From positions 1 to 43,785 of the forward strand of contig DASXYU010000084.1 in assembly GCA_036502295.1 (NCBI GenBank): 43,785 bases of DNA, written 5' to 3'. This DNA comes from DASXYU01 sp036502295. GTDB taxonomy: Bacteria > Actinomycetota > Actinomycetes > Mycobacteriales > Jatrophihabitantaceae. The position numbers and the translations under genes were made by a program. Below the pieces are notes generated by a model. The model searched no databases and was not told the origin of the DNA. It saw nothing but the letters and a program-made list of their open reading frames with translations. Shown here piece after piece: positions 43,169 through 43,785 of this stretch (its first letter is position 1; each line of letters starts with the position of its first letter).

Positions 43169-43204
43169 ACGATTTCAGTGAAACGACTTTGTGAAGGGCA
43201 ACGC

Positions 43205-43785
43205 ATGGAGTTCCGTCGGCTGGGTGATTCGGGTCTTGTCGTATCCGTCGTGGGGTTGGGTACCAACAACATCGGCATGCGGATCGATGAGGCGGCCTCG
43301 AAGGAGGTCGTCGATGCCGCCTTCGATCACGGTGTCACCCTCATCGATACCGCAGACTCCTACGGCGTCGCCGAGGAACGCCTCGGAGTGCTGCTGAAGG
43401 GGCGCCGCGAGGACGTCGTCCTCGCCACGAAGTTCGGCTCGAAGGTGCGCACACCCGGGTGGGGTCACGGCGAGGACTGGGACGCCCGCGGATCGCGACG
43501 CTACGTCAAGCGCGCCGTCGAGTCCTCCCTGCGGCGCCTGCAGACCGACTGGATCGACCTGTACCAGCTGCACCGTCCAGACCCGGCGACGCCGATCGAG
43601 GAAACCCTCTCGGCGCTGGACGAGCTGGTGCACGAGGGCAAGGTGCGCTACATCGGGTCGTCGAACTTCACCGGGTGGCAGATCGCCGAAGCGGAGTGGA
43701 CGGCGCGCACCCGTGGCTTCGAGCGCTTCGTCTCGGCGCAGAACGAGTACAACCTGATCAACCGCGGCGTCGAGGACGATCTGGT
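43205..43785 (+). CDS. Aldo/keto reductase (3' end beyond window)
   Basis: NADPH-dependent oxidoreductase of the AKR TIM-barrel family; the first 193 codons are in the window. The catalytic tetrad is visible: Asp48 (LIDTA), Tyr53 (DSYG), Lys76 (LATKF) and His123 (YQLHRPD). KVRYIGSSNF and the start of NEYNLINR also fit the family. The ATG at 43205 has GAAGGG upstream. The frame stays open to the window edge, so it is partial rather than broken. It is divergent from the lipoprotein gene. The substrate is unknown. Confidence 0.93.
   Translation, partial: MEFRRLGDSGLVVSVVGLGTNNIGMRIDEAASKEVVDAAFDHGVTLIDTADSYGVAEERLGVLLKGRREDVVLATKFGSKVRTPGWGHGEDWDARGSRRYVKRAVESSLRRLQTDWIDLYQLHRPDPATPIEETLSALDELVHEGKVRYIGSSNFTGWQIAEAEWTARTRGFERFVSAQNEYNLINRGVEDDL

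Overview
The window is a high-GC chromosomal segment of an actinobacterium (Actinomycetota). Three things support this: the 5' part of a 16S rRNA gene with a leader of actinobacterial type, many GTG starts and apparently leaderless starts, and a gene order that follows the core order of Mycobacterium, Streptomyces and relatives (infC-rpmI-rplT-TrmH family gene-pheST-argCJBDFRGH-mpg-tyrS-rrn, and gmk-rpoZ-coaBC-metK-priA-def/fmt-rsmB-rpe-ribDE-ribBA-ribH). Genus cannot be fixed from the sequence alone. Most genes are on the minus strand, so operons read from high to low coordinates.

Layout. 1-882: 5' end of 16S rRNA (minus) with its leader and two tandem promoters. 883-2717: tyrS, and divergent mpg (3-methyladenine glycosylase). 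2755-12441: arginine operon argC-J-B-D-F-R-G-H, with an isopenicillin-N-synthase-like oxygenase as last gene. 12546-14594: small accessory block holding an unknown protein, a VapBC-type toxin-antitoxin pair and two GNAT acetyltransferases. 14658-18253: pheS-pheT with a Phe-containing leader peptide. 18351-20376: infC-rpmI-rplT-TrmH family gene with an attenuator-like leader. 20648-21058: DUF1844-type gene. 21159-23141: acs. 23174-31483 (minus): fmt-rsmB-rpe-ribD-ribE-ribBA-ribH-hisE-hisG-PH-domain protein. 31487-32020: def. 32175-33968: MFS exporter on the plus strand. 33978-39542 (minus): gmk-rpoZ-coaBC-metK-priA. 39682-42655: pntA-pntB transhydrogenase. 42755-43156: lipoprotein. 43205-end: aldo/keto reductase, cut by the window edge.

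How it works together. Nearly everything is housekeeping: arginine, riboflavin, coenzyme A, SAM and part of histidine synthesis, translation factors and their modification, acetate activation and NADPH balance. The arginine operon carries its own ArgR repressor, and its head has AT-rich repeated motifs that look like ArgR operators. Overlapping stop/start codons (argC/J, argB/D, argD/F, argF/R, ribE/BA, pheS/T) indicate translational coupling.

The most unusual signal lies at and inside gene ends. At least ten copies of a dispersed imperfect palindrome (left arm like GGTGGTTTCGACACG, right arm like CTCAACCACC) sit at gene junctions. They supply stop codons, start codons, C-terminal tails (argG, argH, the second GNAT gene) and even an in-frame internal peptide (rsmB). 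A different 26-bp inverted repeat sits inside the priA coding sequence, and a nested palindrome overlaps the rsmB stop codon. No transposase is present in the window. I saw no CRISPR array, prophage, insertion sequence or tRNA gene.
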